Source of the DNA: Xanthobacter autotrophicus
Lineage (GTDB): Bacteria > Pseudomonadota > Alphaproteobacteria > Rhizobiales > Xanthobacteraceae
NCBI RefSeq assembly: GCF_029991245.1
Contig: NZ_JAIVFO010000028.1
Location: 1 to 36,731, forward strand
Length of the DNA stretch: 36,731 nt
Reading direction: 5' to 3'
In this document: positions 17,714-24,043 of the stretch, one piece after another
Position numbering within the stretch: the first letter of the stretch is position 1
Layout of the letters: each line of letters begins with the position of its first letter
The notes under the pieces: generated by a model
What the model was told of the DNA's origin: nothing
The model's database searches: none
What the model saw: only the letters and a program-made list of their open reading frames with translations
Translations under genes and position numbers: made by a program

Positions 17714-17929
17714 ATGAAGATTATGATTCGCCGTTCGCCGGAGATGGGCCTGTCCATCTACGTCCCCAAGAAGGACCTTGAAGAGCCGATCGTCGAGACC
17801 GAACACGAGACCCTGTGGGGCGGCTGGATCAAGATCGCCAACGGCTGGGTGCTTGATCTGCCGGAGATGGCCGAAGGCACGACCCTTCCCATCACCGTGA
17901 ACGCGAAGAAGCGCGGCGAGGAGGAGTGA
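17714..17929 (+). CDS. nifT: NifT/FixU family protein
   Basis: A 71-residue protein matching the NifT/FixU pattern: MKIMIRRSPEMGLSIYVPKKDLEEPIV, then WGGWIKIANGWVLDLPEM. It is a small beta-barrel-like protein of unknown biochemical role that occurs widely in nif clusters and is dispensable in tested species. AGGAG lies before the ATG. It is 205 bases after nifS; that gap shows no gene or promoter I can support. Confidence 0.93.
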   Translation: MKIMIRRSPEMGLSIYVPKKDLEEPIVETEHETLWGGWIKIANGWVLDLPEMAEGTTLPITVNAKKRGEEE

Positions 17930-17935
17930 TCTGAC

Positions 17936-18808
17936 ATGAATATTTCCGTCGCCAATATCGAGACGCTGAAGCTCGCCGACGCCGAAGCCGTCCTGAAGGA
18001 CGTGGCGGCGGAGCTGGTCGCCGGGAAGGCCGTGCCCTATCTGGGGCCCGGCCTCCTGGAGCTGTCCTCCCCCGCCATCCCGGTGACGCCGGAGGGCCTT
18101 GCGGCCTTCTTCGGCACCAAGGTGGCGCTACCCAAGCGCGCCAAGGGCAACGCCTGGGCCGCCGCCCAGCACATCGAGAGCATGAAGCACCGCTCCACCG
18201 TGTCGGCGCTCATGGCCGATGCGTTCGCGCCGCCGGTGCCGCCGCTGCCGTTCCATGCCTTCCTCGCCGGCCTGAACCTGCCGCTGATCGTGGACACCTG
18301 GTATGACGGCGCCATGCGGTCCGCGCTGGACGGCCGGGAGGGCTGGGGCGAGGCCCAGGGCATCACCCGCGCCGGCATCGGCGAGGACCGCTGGTATCGC
18401 TTCTATGACCCTGCCGGCAACGAGACCGACCGCGCCACGGCCGAGACCTGGCAGACCGTGCTCTACAAGCCCCACGGCAGTGTCGCGCCGGCCAAGAACT
18501 GGCTGATTTCCGACGCCGACTATGTGGAAGTCCTCACCGAGATCGACATCCAGACGCCGATCCCGGACGTGGTGAAGAACCGCCGCACCGAGCGCAGCTT
18601 CCTGTTCCTCGGCTGTCGCTTCCACGACCAGCTCCTGCGCACTTATGCGCGCCAGGTGACAAAGCGGTCGCGTCTGCCCCACTTCGCCATCGTGGACGAA
18701 GCGGTGCTGACCAAGAACGAACTGCGCTTCATGCTGGTCCACGCCATCACGCCCATCGCCATGCCACTGCCCAAGGCGCTGGACATCATCATGTCGGTTG
18801 CCGCCTGA
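17936..18808 (+). CDS. SIR2-like protein with altered catalytic motif
   Basis: A 290-residue protein with the layout of SIR2-like (STALD) NAD-binding domains: a Gly-rich [12 protein letters not shown] near residues 31-42, the strand-loop [15 protein letters not shown] around 117-131, KPHGSV with His180, SDADYVEV, and [15 protein letters not shown] near 220-234. In the family the third segment usually reads TTNYD. Here Asn is replaced by Trp122, so NAD hydrolysis or deacetylation is doubtful while nucleotide binding is possible. It starts six bases after nifT and ends just before a terminator, so it is the last gene of the iscN-nifUST operon. It is not part of a recognisable defence system. 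Confidence 0.75.
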   Translation: MNISVANIETLKLADAEAVLKDVAAELVAGKAVPYLGPGLLELSSPAIPVTPEGLAAFFGTKVALPKRAKGNAWAAAQHIESMKHRSTVSALMADAFAPPVPPLPFHAFLAGLNLPLIVDTWYDGAMRSALDGREGWGEAQGITRAGIGEDRWYRFYDPAGNETDRATAETWQTVLYKPHGSVAPAKNWLISDADYVEVLTEIDIQTPIPDVVKNRRTERSFLFLGCRFHDQLLRTYARQVTKRSRLPHFAIVDEAVLTKNELRFMLVHAITPIAMPLPKALDIIMSVAA

Positions 18809-18832
18809 TCGTCCTCGCGTTCGAGGTCCTCG

Positions 18833-18870
18833 GAGAGCATGTCCCACCCGGACATGCTCTCTTTGTTTTT
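18833..18870 (+). terminator. rho-independent terminator of the iscN-nifUST-SIR2 operon
   Basis: A perfect 12-base-pair stem (18833-18844 with 18850-18861), loop CACCC, followed by TTTGTTTTT. It starts 24 bases after the stop codon. Confidence 0.93.
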
Positions 18871-18899
18871 GACGCCTTGCCCCGGGTTTCGGGCGTGCA

Positions 18900-18913
18900 T
18901 TGATCAAGATCAA
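18900..18913 (+). promoter_or_regulatory. FixK/FNR-type box upstream of nifB
   Basis: TTGATCAAGATCAA is a perfect TTGAT-N4-ATCAA anaerobox. It is about 150 bases before the nifB sigma-54 promoter. It suggests an additional low-oxygen input through FixK or an FNR-like protein; no matching sigma-70 promoter was identified. Confidence 0.8.
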
Positions 18914-18942
18914 TAATGCGGCCGAAACCCAACGTATGACGA

Positions 18943-18958
18943 TGTAACTTTTCCAACA
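18943..18958 (+). promoter_or_regulatory. NifA upstream activator site 1 of nifB
   Basis: TGTAACTTTTCCAACA is an exact TGT-N10-ACA, about 110 bases before the -24 element of the nifB promoter. Confidence 0.8.
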
Positions 18959-18979
18959 TGTCGCTCCCGACGTGGCGCA

Positions 18980-18995
18980 TGTTGACAAGCCGACA
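18980..18995 (+). promoter_or_regulatory. NifA upstream activator site 2 of nifB
   Basis: TGTTGACAAGCCGACA is a second exact TGT-N10-ACA, 37 bases after the first. The pair lies roughly on different faces of the helix (37 bases is about three and a half turns). Confidence 0.8.
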
Positions 18996-19051
18996 GCTGG
19001 CGAAATTCTCTAAGTTTTTGAAAATCATTACGTATTTATCCGTAGCGCTGC

Positions 19052-19067
19052 TGGCACGCCAGTTGCT
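19052..19067 (+). promoter_or_regulatory. sigma-54 promoter of the nifB operon
   Basis: TGGCACGCCAGTTGCT is a perfect -24/-12 promoter (GG at 19053-19054, GC at 19065-19066), about 55 bases before the nifB start. Confidence 0.93.
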
Positions 19068-19121
19068 CATTCCTACCCAAGGATTTTTATTGGGATCCTG
19101 CTGGAAGCGAGGAGCAGATTC

Positions 19122-20684
19122 ATGCACGCGTCGACACAGCACGAGACGAGCGAAGCCGCCGTGGCCGACAAGCTGGCCGAGGCCATGCAGGCCAAGGCGG
19201 AACACCAGGGTTGCGGCACGTCCGGCGGCTCGGGCAAGGCCAGCTGCGGTTCGTCCGCCGGCCAGGGCGACCTGCCCACCGAGATCTGGGAGAAGGTGAA
19301 GAACCATCCCTGCTATTCTGAAGAAGCCCACCACCACTATGCGCGTATGCATGTTGCCGTCGCCCCGGCGTGCAACATCCAGTGCAACTACTGCAACCGC
19401 AAGTATGATTGCGCGAACGAATCCCGCCCCGGCGTGGTTTCCGAGAAGCTGACCCCCCAGCAGGCGGCCAAGAAGGTGCTTGCGGTCGCCTCCACCATCC
19501 CGCAGATGACCGTGCTGGGCATCGCCGGCCCCGGCGACCCGCTCGCCAATCCGGAGAAGACCTTCCAGACCTTCGAGCTGATCAACCGGACTGCCCCCGA
19601 CATCAAGCTCTGCCTGTCCACCAACGGCCTGGCCCTGCCCGACCACGTGGACACCATCGCCGGCTTCAACGTGGACCACGTGACGATCACCATCAACATG
19701 GTGGATCCGGAAGTGGGCGCGAAGATCTATCCGTGGGTGTTCTGGAAGCACAAGCGCTACACCGGCTATGAGGCCGCCAAGCTCCTCACCGACCGGCAGA
19801 TGCTCGGCCTGGAGATGCTCACCGAGCGTGGCATCCTCTGCAAGGTCAACTCGGTGATGATCCCCGGCATCAACGACAAGCACCTTGTCGAAGTGAACCG
19901 GGCGGTGAAGTCCCGCGGCGCGTTCCTGCACAACATCATGCCGCTCATCTCGGCGCCCGAGCACGGCACCGTGTTCGGCCTCAACGGCCAGCGCGGCCCG
20001 ACGGCCCAGGAGCTGAAGGCGCTCCAGGATTCGTGCGAAGGCGAGATGAACATGATGCGGCATTGCCGCCAGTGCCGCGCCGACGCCGTGGGCCTCCTCG
20101 GCGAGGACCGCTCCGCGGAGTTCACCACCGACAAGATCATGGCCATGGAGGTCAATTACGACCTCGATAGCCGCAAGGCCTACCAGGCCCTGGTCGAGGA
20201 AGAGCGCGTGGCGAAGGTCGCCGCGAAGCAGGAAGAGATGGAAGCCCTCGCCGGCGAGCAGAGCGACATCAAGCTCCTCGTCGCGGTGGCCACCAAGGGC
20301 TCGGGCCTCATCAACGAGCACTTCGGCCACGCCAAGGAGTTCCAGGTGTGGGAGCTCTCCACCGGCGGCGCCAAGTTCGTCGGCCATCGCCGCGTCGACC
20401 TGTATTGCCAGGGCGGCTACGGCGAGGAGGACAGCCTCGAGACCATCATCCGCGCCATCAACGACTGCCATGCGGTGTTCGTGGCGAAGATCGGCGGCTG
20501 CCCGAAGGCCGACCTCGTGAAGGCCGGCATCGAGCCGGTGGACGGGTTCGCCCATGAGTTCATCGAGAAGTCGGCCATTACCTGGTTCAAGGAATACCTG
20601 AACAAGGTGAAGACCGGCGAGATGGAGCACGTGGTGCGCGGTGACGCCGAGATCCGCCAGGGCGCGCTCATCAACGCGGCCTGA
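19122..20684 (+). CDS. nifB: FeMo-cofactor biosynthesis radical-SAM protein NifB
   Basis: A 520-residue protein that makes NifB-co, the Fe-S-carbide precursor of FeMo-co. The radical-SAM motif is Cys84-x3-Cys88-x2-Cys91 in [38 protein letters not shown] and [14 protein letters not shown] are further NifB landmarks; cysteines in the last two regions help bind the K-cluster units. From about residue 380 a NifX-like domain begins ([22 protein letters not shown]), as in most proteobacterial NifB. GAGGAG precedes the ATG. It leads a long operon with fdxN and accessory genes. Confidence 0.97.
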   Translation: MHASTQHETSEAAVADKLAEAMQAKAEHQGCGTSGGSGKASCGSSAGQGDLPTEIWEKVKNHPCYSEEAHHHYARMHVAVAPACNIQCNYCNRKYDCANESRPGVVSEKLTPQQAAKKVLAVASTIPQMTVLGIAGPGDPLANPEKTFQTFELINRTAPDIKLCLSTNGLALPDHVDTIAGFNVDHVTITINMVDPEVGAKIYPWVFWKHKRYTGYEAAKLLTDRQMLGLEMLTERGILCKVNSVMIPGINDKHLVEVNRAVKSRGAFLHNIMPLISAPEHGTVFGLNGQRGPTAQELKALQDSCEGEMNMMRHCRQCRADAVGLLGEDRSAEFTTDKIMAMEVNYDLDSRKAYQALVEEERVAKVAAKQEEMEALAGEQSDIKLLVAVATKGSGLINEHFGHAKEFQVWELSTGGAKFVGHRRVDLYCQGGYGEEDSLETIIRAINDCHAVFVAKIGGCPKADLVKAGIEPVDGFAHEFIEKSAITWFKEYLNKVKTGEMEHVVRGDAEIRQGALINAA

Positions 20685-20700
20685 TCGTCTCCACAAGGAC

Positions 20701-20737
20701 TGGATCCGCTCAGGTTGAAACCGCCTGGGCGGATCCA
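20701..20737 (+). other. hairpin between nifB and fdxN
   Basis: A 14-base-pair inverted repeat (20701-20714 with 20724-20737, one G-T pair) starting 17 bases after nifB. There is no T-tract. It may stabilise nifB mRNA or attenuate the downstream genes. Confidence 0.65.
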
Positions 20738-20805
20738 TCTTCAAGTTCAAGCCAACTGACCGTCCTGCCGATCAGATCGCGCGCTCGGCATCAAAGGAGC
20801 ATCCC

Positions 20806-21030
20806 ATGACGTTGAAAATCGTGGCGTCGCAGTGCACGAGCTGCTCGGCCTGCGAGCCGGAATGTCCCAACGTGGCCATTTTCGAGAAGAACGGGACGTT
20901 CGTGATCGACCCGAAGAAGTGCACCGAGTGCATCGGCCACTTCGACGTGCCCCAGTGCGCCGCGGTCTGCCCGGTGGACGATACCTGCGTCATCGACAAC
21001 GCGTATCCGCGCTATCAGCCCACCGCGTAA
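20806..21030 (+). CDS. fdxN: NifB-associated 2[4Fe-4S] ferredoxin FdxN
   Basis: A 74-residue bacterial-type ferredoxin with [13 protein letters not shown] near residues 10-22 and [19 protein letters not shown] near 40-58. The second cluster has the longer Cys spacing typical of FdxN/FrxA-type ferredoxins. In alphaproteobacteria fdxN follows nifB and donates electrons to nitrogenase or to NifB. AAAGGAG precedes the ATG. The next gene begins 11 bases after the stop. Confidence 0.94.
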   Translation: MTLKIVASQCTSCSACEPECPNVAIFEKNGTFVIDPKKCTECIGHFDVPQCAAVCPVDDTCVIDNAYPRYQPTA

Positions 21031-21041
21031 GGAGAGACGCG

Positions 21042-21356
21042 ATGAACTTCACGATGACCCGTTCGGCCCAGCGCTTCATCCGCATGATGATCATGGCCGA
21101 CGGCGGTCCCAGCGCCGGTTTCCGGATGCATGTGACCCCCGGTGGATGCTCCGGGCTCAACGCCGAAATCGCGGTGCTGCCCGAGCCTGCGCCGGGTGAT
21201 GCGGTGGTGGAGCAGGACGGCCTCAAGCTGTTCCTGCCGGCGGAAAGCCGCCTGCTGCTCGATGGCGTCACCATCGACTTCACCGATACGGCCGCCAAGA
21301 CGGGCCTGGTGTTCCAGGATCCCAAGGCGACCACCTGCAGCTCGCACACGCACTGA
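21042..21356 (+). CDS. IscA/HesB-like protein lacking one ligand cysteine
   Basis: A 104-residue A-type carrier homologue. Cys36 is in VTPGGCSGLNAEI and Cys99 is in ATTCSSHTH at the C-terminus. The usual third cysteine, at position 101 of the Cys-x-Cys tail, is Ser; a His-x-His lies just after it and could replace it in metal binding. Compare the complete set in the paralogue at 15525. It is expressed with nifB and fdxN, so cluster delivery to NifB is one possibility. AAGGAGAG overlaps the fdxN stop. Confidence 0.85.
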   Translation: MNFTMTRSAQRFIRMMIMADGGPSAGFRMHVTPGGCSGLNAEIAVLPEPAPGDAVVEQDGLKLFLPAESRLLLDGVTIDFTDTAAKTGLVFQDPKATTCSSHTH

Positions 21357-21367
21357 ACCGTGACGTG

Positions 21368-21390
21368 CCGGGGCGGTTCACCCGCCCCGG
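21368..21390 (+). other. hairpin after the IscA-like gene
   Basis: A perfect nine-base-pair stem, CCGGGGCGG/CCGCCCCGG (21368-21376 with 21382-21390), loop TTCAC, with no T-run. It is another intercistronic hairpin in the long nifB operon. Confidence 0.6.
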
Positions 21391-21451
21391 ACATGCGTCG
21401 CGCGCAGCCGGCTCCCGGTCGGAGGGCTGCGGAGGGAACAAGGGGACGGGA

Positions 21452-21991
21452 ATGGAAGGCTCGCAGGTTTCGGGCGATCCGGATTTCCTCACCCCCGAGG
21501 CGCTCCTCGCGAGCGCCGTGATGGGGGGAGGGCTGCCGGAAGACGCACAGTATCATCTGTGGGAAGCCGGCCTCTCCTACCAGCAGGATGAAGTCGCGGA
21601 AGCCCATCTGCGGCAGGCCGAGGCGCTGGCGCCGGGTCATGCGGCAGTGCTGATTGGTCTCTACCGCTTCTATTTCTACAAGGGCCGGCTCCGGGAGTGC
21701 CTGGTGGTGGCTCGGGAGTGCCTGGCCAAGGCGCAGCGGGAGACCAATCTGCCAGCGGACTGGCGAGACGTGTGCGCGCAGGATGCGGAATTCTCGCGCT
21801 ACGACCGGCTGATGCCGCGCTTCTTCCTGTTTACGCTCAAGGGCTACGCCTACCTCAACATGCGCCTCGGCGATCTGGAAGAGGGGCGGGCCGCGGGGAT
21901 GAAGCTGCTCGAGCTCGATCCCACCGACAAGGTCGGTGCAAGGCTGTTGCTCGACGTGCTGAACAGGGCAGGGCAGGACGATGATGACTGA
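21452..21991 (+). CDS. TPR-like helical repeat protein of the nif island
   Basis: A 179-residue all-helical protein with TPR-like units: AQYHLWEAGLSYQQDEVAEAHLRQAEALAPGH (about 31-62), AVLIGLYRFYFYKGRLRECLVVAREC and FFLFTLKGYAYLNMRLGDLEEGRAAGMKLLELDP near the end. It has no signal peptide. A paralogue at 28357 shares the layout and the FxLxTLKAxAxxxLR and LDPT elements. Such proteins are usually interaction adaptors; the partner is unknown. The ATG at 21452 has AAGGGGA upstream. Its stop lies inside the start of the LRV gene, implying translational coupling. Confidence 0.82.
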   Translation: MEGSQVSGDPDFLTPEALLASAVMGGGLPEDAQYHLWEAGLSYQQDEVAEAHLRQAEALAPGHAAVLIGLYRFYFYKGRLRECLVVARECLAKAQRETNLPADWRDVCAQDAEFSRYDRLMPRFFLFTLKGYAYLNMRLGDLEEGRAAGMKLLELDPTDKVGARLLLDVLNRAGQDDDD

Positions 21992-22760
21992 AGACGACAT
22001 CGACGAAGCCAAGACCTGGCTCGGGGAAGACGTCGATTGCTCCTCGTGCGCCCACCAGGACCTCCTGGCGCAGGGAAAATGCAGCCTGCGACGGGCCTGC
22101 GTGAACGACCGCTATGCCCGGCGCATCGACCGCTTCTTCAACTGGAACCCGGCGCTCGCCAACTCCTATGTGCGGCACGACCATTTCGAGGTGCGCGCCA
22201 TCGCCGCCAAGCACGCGGACGTGTTTGTCCTGCCGGCGCTCCTCAACGATCCGGAAGAGACGGTGCGCTGGAACGCAGCACGTCGCCTGCCGAAGACCAA
22301 GATCCTGCCCCTGCGCAAGGATCCCCATCGTGAGGTGCGTATCCGCATCGTCTCGCTGCTGGAGGATGCCGACCTCTCCCCCATGATGGCGGACGAGGAT
22401 TATTACGTGCGGCTCGTCGTGGCGCGCCGCATCGCGCCGCCGCTGCTCTCGCGCATGGTGGACGATCCGGAAGCCGAGGTCCGCCGTGTGGTGGCCCAGC
22501 GCCTGCCGGGGGAATGGCTGCTGTGCATGGTCAACGACAGGAGCCCCCAGGTGCGCCTGGAGGTGGCCCAGCGCCTCGCCCCCGATCTTCTCTCCGCGCT
22601 CGTGGCCGATCCGGACTGGCGGGTGCGCTACGAGGTGGCGAGCCGCATCGCGCCCACCCAGGTGTCGCAGCTGGTCGACGACGACGACGACTTCGTGCGC
22701 GAGGTCGCCCGGTCCCGCGCGAAGGCGGGCGGAGAGCTTTTGAGGGAGATGCCGCTATGA
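21981..22760 (+). CDS. leucine-rich-repeat-variant (LRV) protein with 4Fe-4S domain
   Basis: A 259-residue protein. The N-terminal Cys motif is Cys20-x2-Cys23-x10-Cys34-x5-Cys40 (CSSCAHQDLLAQGKC). It matches the Fe-S domain of Azotobacter LrvA-type proteins. From about residue 60 there are eight or so 24-residue repeats of the form LLxDPxxxVRxxVAxRL, an alpha/3-10-helix solenoid. In nif clusters such proteins are common but unassigned. The solenoid probably binds a protein and the cluster may sense redox or oxygen. It overlaps both neighbours (TPR gene and nifZ). A paralogue is at 35523. Confidence 0.88.
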   Translation: MMTEDDIDEAKTWLGEDVDCSSCAHQDLLAQGKCSLRRACVNDRYARRIDRFFNWNPALANSYVRHDHFEVRAIAAKHADVFVLPALLNDPEETVRWNAARRLPKTKILPLRKDPHREVRIRIVSLLEDADLSPMMADEDYYVRLVVARRIAPPLLSRMVDDPEAEVRRVVAQRLPGEWLLCMVNDRSPQVRLEVAQRLAPDLLSALVADPDWRVRYEVASRIAPTQVSQLVDDDDDFVREVARSRAKAGGELLREMPL

Positions 22761-23074
22761 GCAACATTGTCCGTGACAGTGATGTGGTCGAAGTCTCTGA
22801 GCCGCCCTACTTCAATTTCGGCGAGAAGGTGAAGGCCAAGCGCGTCATTCGCAATGACGGAACCTATGCCGGGAAGGAAATCGGCGAGATTCTCGCAAAG
22901 AAGGGCGAGATCGGCTACGTGGTTTCCATCGGGACCTTCCTGCAGCAATTTTATATCTACGGCGTCGAATTTACCGAAAGCGGCAATCGCGTGGGTATGA
23001 AGCGCAAGGAACTCGAAAGCGCGATCCCGCGCGACGAAATGGACATTCCCCTGCCCGGAGCACCCAAAGCATGA
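22757..23074 (+). CDS. nifZ: NifZ, first copy
   Basis: A 105-residue NifZ-domain protein: YFNFGEKVKAKRVIRNDGTY, then GEIGYVVSIGTFLQQFYIYGVEF. NifZ acts in maturation of the P-cluster of the MoFe protein. The ATGA at 22757 overlaps the stop of the LRV gene, and its own stop overlaps the start of the second NifZ gene, so the three are translationally coupled. Confidence 0.93.
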   Translation: MSNIVRDSDVVEVSEPPYFNFGEKVKAKRVIRNDGTYAGKEIGEILAKKGEIGYVVSIGTFLQQFYIYGVEFTESGNRVGMKRKELESAIPRDEMDIPLPGAPKA

Positions 23075-23316
23075 TCCTCGAGCCGCGCAACCCCAAGTAT
23101 CAGTGGGGCCAGAAGGTCAAGACCCTGATCGACCTCTACAACGACGGTTCCTACCCGGAGGTGCCGGAAGAGGCGCTGCTGGTGGGCCTCGGCACCACCG
23201 GCGAGATCGTGCAGGTGGGGACGCATACGGACACCAATACGCCCATCTACCTGATCGAGTTCACCGAACGCCTCGTGGTGGGGTGCCTCGAGGAAGAAAT
23301 CTCCCCGGTCGAGTGA
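23071..23316 (+). CDS. nifZ: NifZ-domain protein, second copy
   Basis: An 81-residue protein with a second NifZ domain: KYQWGQKVKTLIDLYNDGSYP, GTTGEIVQVGTH and IYLIEFTERLVVGC. The pattern YxWGxKVKxxxDLxNDGSYP then GEIVxVG parallels the copy just upstream. ATGA overlap joins the two genes. Two adjacent short NifZ proteins may act as one two-domain unit, or have split roles. Confidence 0.9.
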   Translation: MILEPRNPKYQWGQKVKTLIDLYNDGSYPEVPEEALLVGLGTTGEIVQVGTHTDTNTPIYLIEFTERLVVGCLEEEISPVE

Positions 23317-23362
23317 TCCTCCACAGAGCCGGGACAGCCTGGATTGGGAAAGAGACGAGACG

Positions 23363-23692
23363 ATGAGGCTGCCCGCTCATCCGAACGATCTCGACAAGAA
23401 GCGCATCGAGCGCGCCATCAAGGCGCGCAAGCGCTATCGCTATGTCACGCCCCGGGTGCTGGCCACCCAGGGGGGCTATCGCATCGAGAGCGCGTGCTGT
23501 TCGCGCAACATCGATCCAGAGGGCGGCGTGGTGGACATCGCCCTGCTGCTGTTCGACGCGGAAGGGTGCGCCTGGCAGCTCTTCCGCAAAAACCACGGTA
23601 CCCGTCTGTGGGAACTCGACAGCACCCACGACCGGTTGAAGGAGGTTCTCGATCTCCTCAACGACGATAGCGACCGCAAATTTTGGCAATGA
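23363..23692 (+). CDS. conserved-looking small basic protein, unknown function
   Basis: A 109-residue basic protein. The N-terminus is helical and rich in Lys/Arg (LDKKRIERAIKARKRYRY). The middle looks like beta strands (VLATQGGYRIESACCSRNI, VDIALLLFDAEGCAWQLFRK) and the end is acidic and helical. The Cys-Cys pair and WQLFRKNHGTRLWEL could be of note. It weakly recalls DUF3024-type proteins, which I cannot confirm. It lies 46 bases after the second nifZ in the nifB operon. Confidence 0.78.
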   Translation: MRLPAHPNDLDKKRIERAIKARKRYRYVTPRVLATQGGYRIESACCSRNIDPEGGVVDIALLLFDAEGCAWQLFRKNHGTRLWELDSTHDRLKEVLDLLNDDSDRKFWQ

Positions 23693-23710
23693 TCTAATTT
23701 GGCAATGATC
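23682..23710 (+). repeat. 13-base direct repeat forming a promoter element
   Basis: TTTGGCAATGATC occurs at 23682-23694 and again at 23698-23710, three bases apart. The second copy supplies the -24 element of the promoter candidate at 23700. The first copy holds the end of the preceding gene. Confidence 0.8.
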
Positions 23711-23715
23711 CTGCA
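23700..23715 (+). promoter_or_regulatory. candidate internal sigma-54 promoter
   Basis: TGGCAATGATCCTGCA has GG at 23701-23702 and GC at 23713-23714, correct spacing, with CTGCA at -12. It is about 65 bases before the next gene. No exact NifA site lies upstream; a TGT-N9-ACA variant is near 23610. Confidence 0.55.
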
Positions 23716-23779
23716 TGGGGACTTCGGCCCGCGACAGAAGACGCGGATGTGTCTCATCTTCGGCAAGGGAGAGTTAGTT

Positions 23780-24043
23780 ATGGCCCTCAGCGACAGCGAC
23801 CTCTCCGAGATCGAGAAGGTCCTCACGGCCGAGGACGCGTCCGGGCCTGTCTTTGCCGAGCTGCGCCGGCGATTTCCCGCGCTGTCGTGGACCCAATGCG
23901 ACGCTTCCGATGTCACGGAGGCGCCATTTCGCACTTATTCGACATACGACATCCATCTGCTCGACACCGCCGATCACTGCGCGCACATCACGCTCGATCC
24001 CGCGAGTGCCACCGGTGTCATCCTTGCCCGACGGAGCGCGTGA
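23780..24043 (+). CDS. small nif-cluster protein of unknown function (possibly DUF6129)
   Basis: An 87-residue protein: a helical N-terminus (LSDSDLSEIEKVLTAED), then FAELRRRFPALSWTQCDASDV, followed by strands with YDIHLLDTADHCAHITLDPASATGVILA. The pattern RRxFPxLxxTxCDASDM followed by FDLYLVD...HCWxITxDPxxATGLVLA is one I recall from nif clusters (DUF6129), a tentative link. The ATG at 23780 has AAGGGAG upstream. The stop overlaps the next start (TGATG). Confidence 0.8.
   Translation: MALSDSDLSEIEKVLTAEDASGPVFAELRRRFPALSWTQCDASDVTEAPFRTYSTYDIHLLDTADHCAHITLDPASATGVILARRSA

Noticed and set aside
17936-18808. SIR2-like gene as part of an antiviral defence system
   Set aside because: No partner gene of known SIR2 defence systems is next to it, it is in a nif operon, and the catalytic Asn position is changed.
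18841-18855. TGT...ACA pair in the terminator stem
   Set aside because: The spacing is nine, not ten, and it is part of the terminator palindrome.
18789-20750. A 653-codon minus-strand open frame over nifB
   Set aside because: Antisense of nifB; no family motif, and it crosses the nifB promoter.
23605-23625. TGT-N9-ACA in the small basic gene as NifA site
   Set aside because: The spacing is one base short of the NifA consensus.
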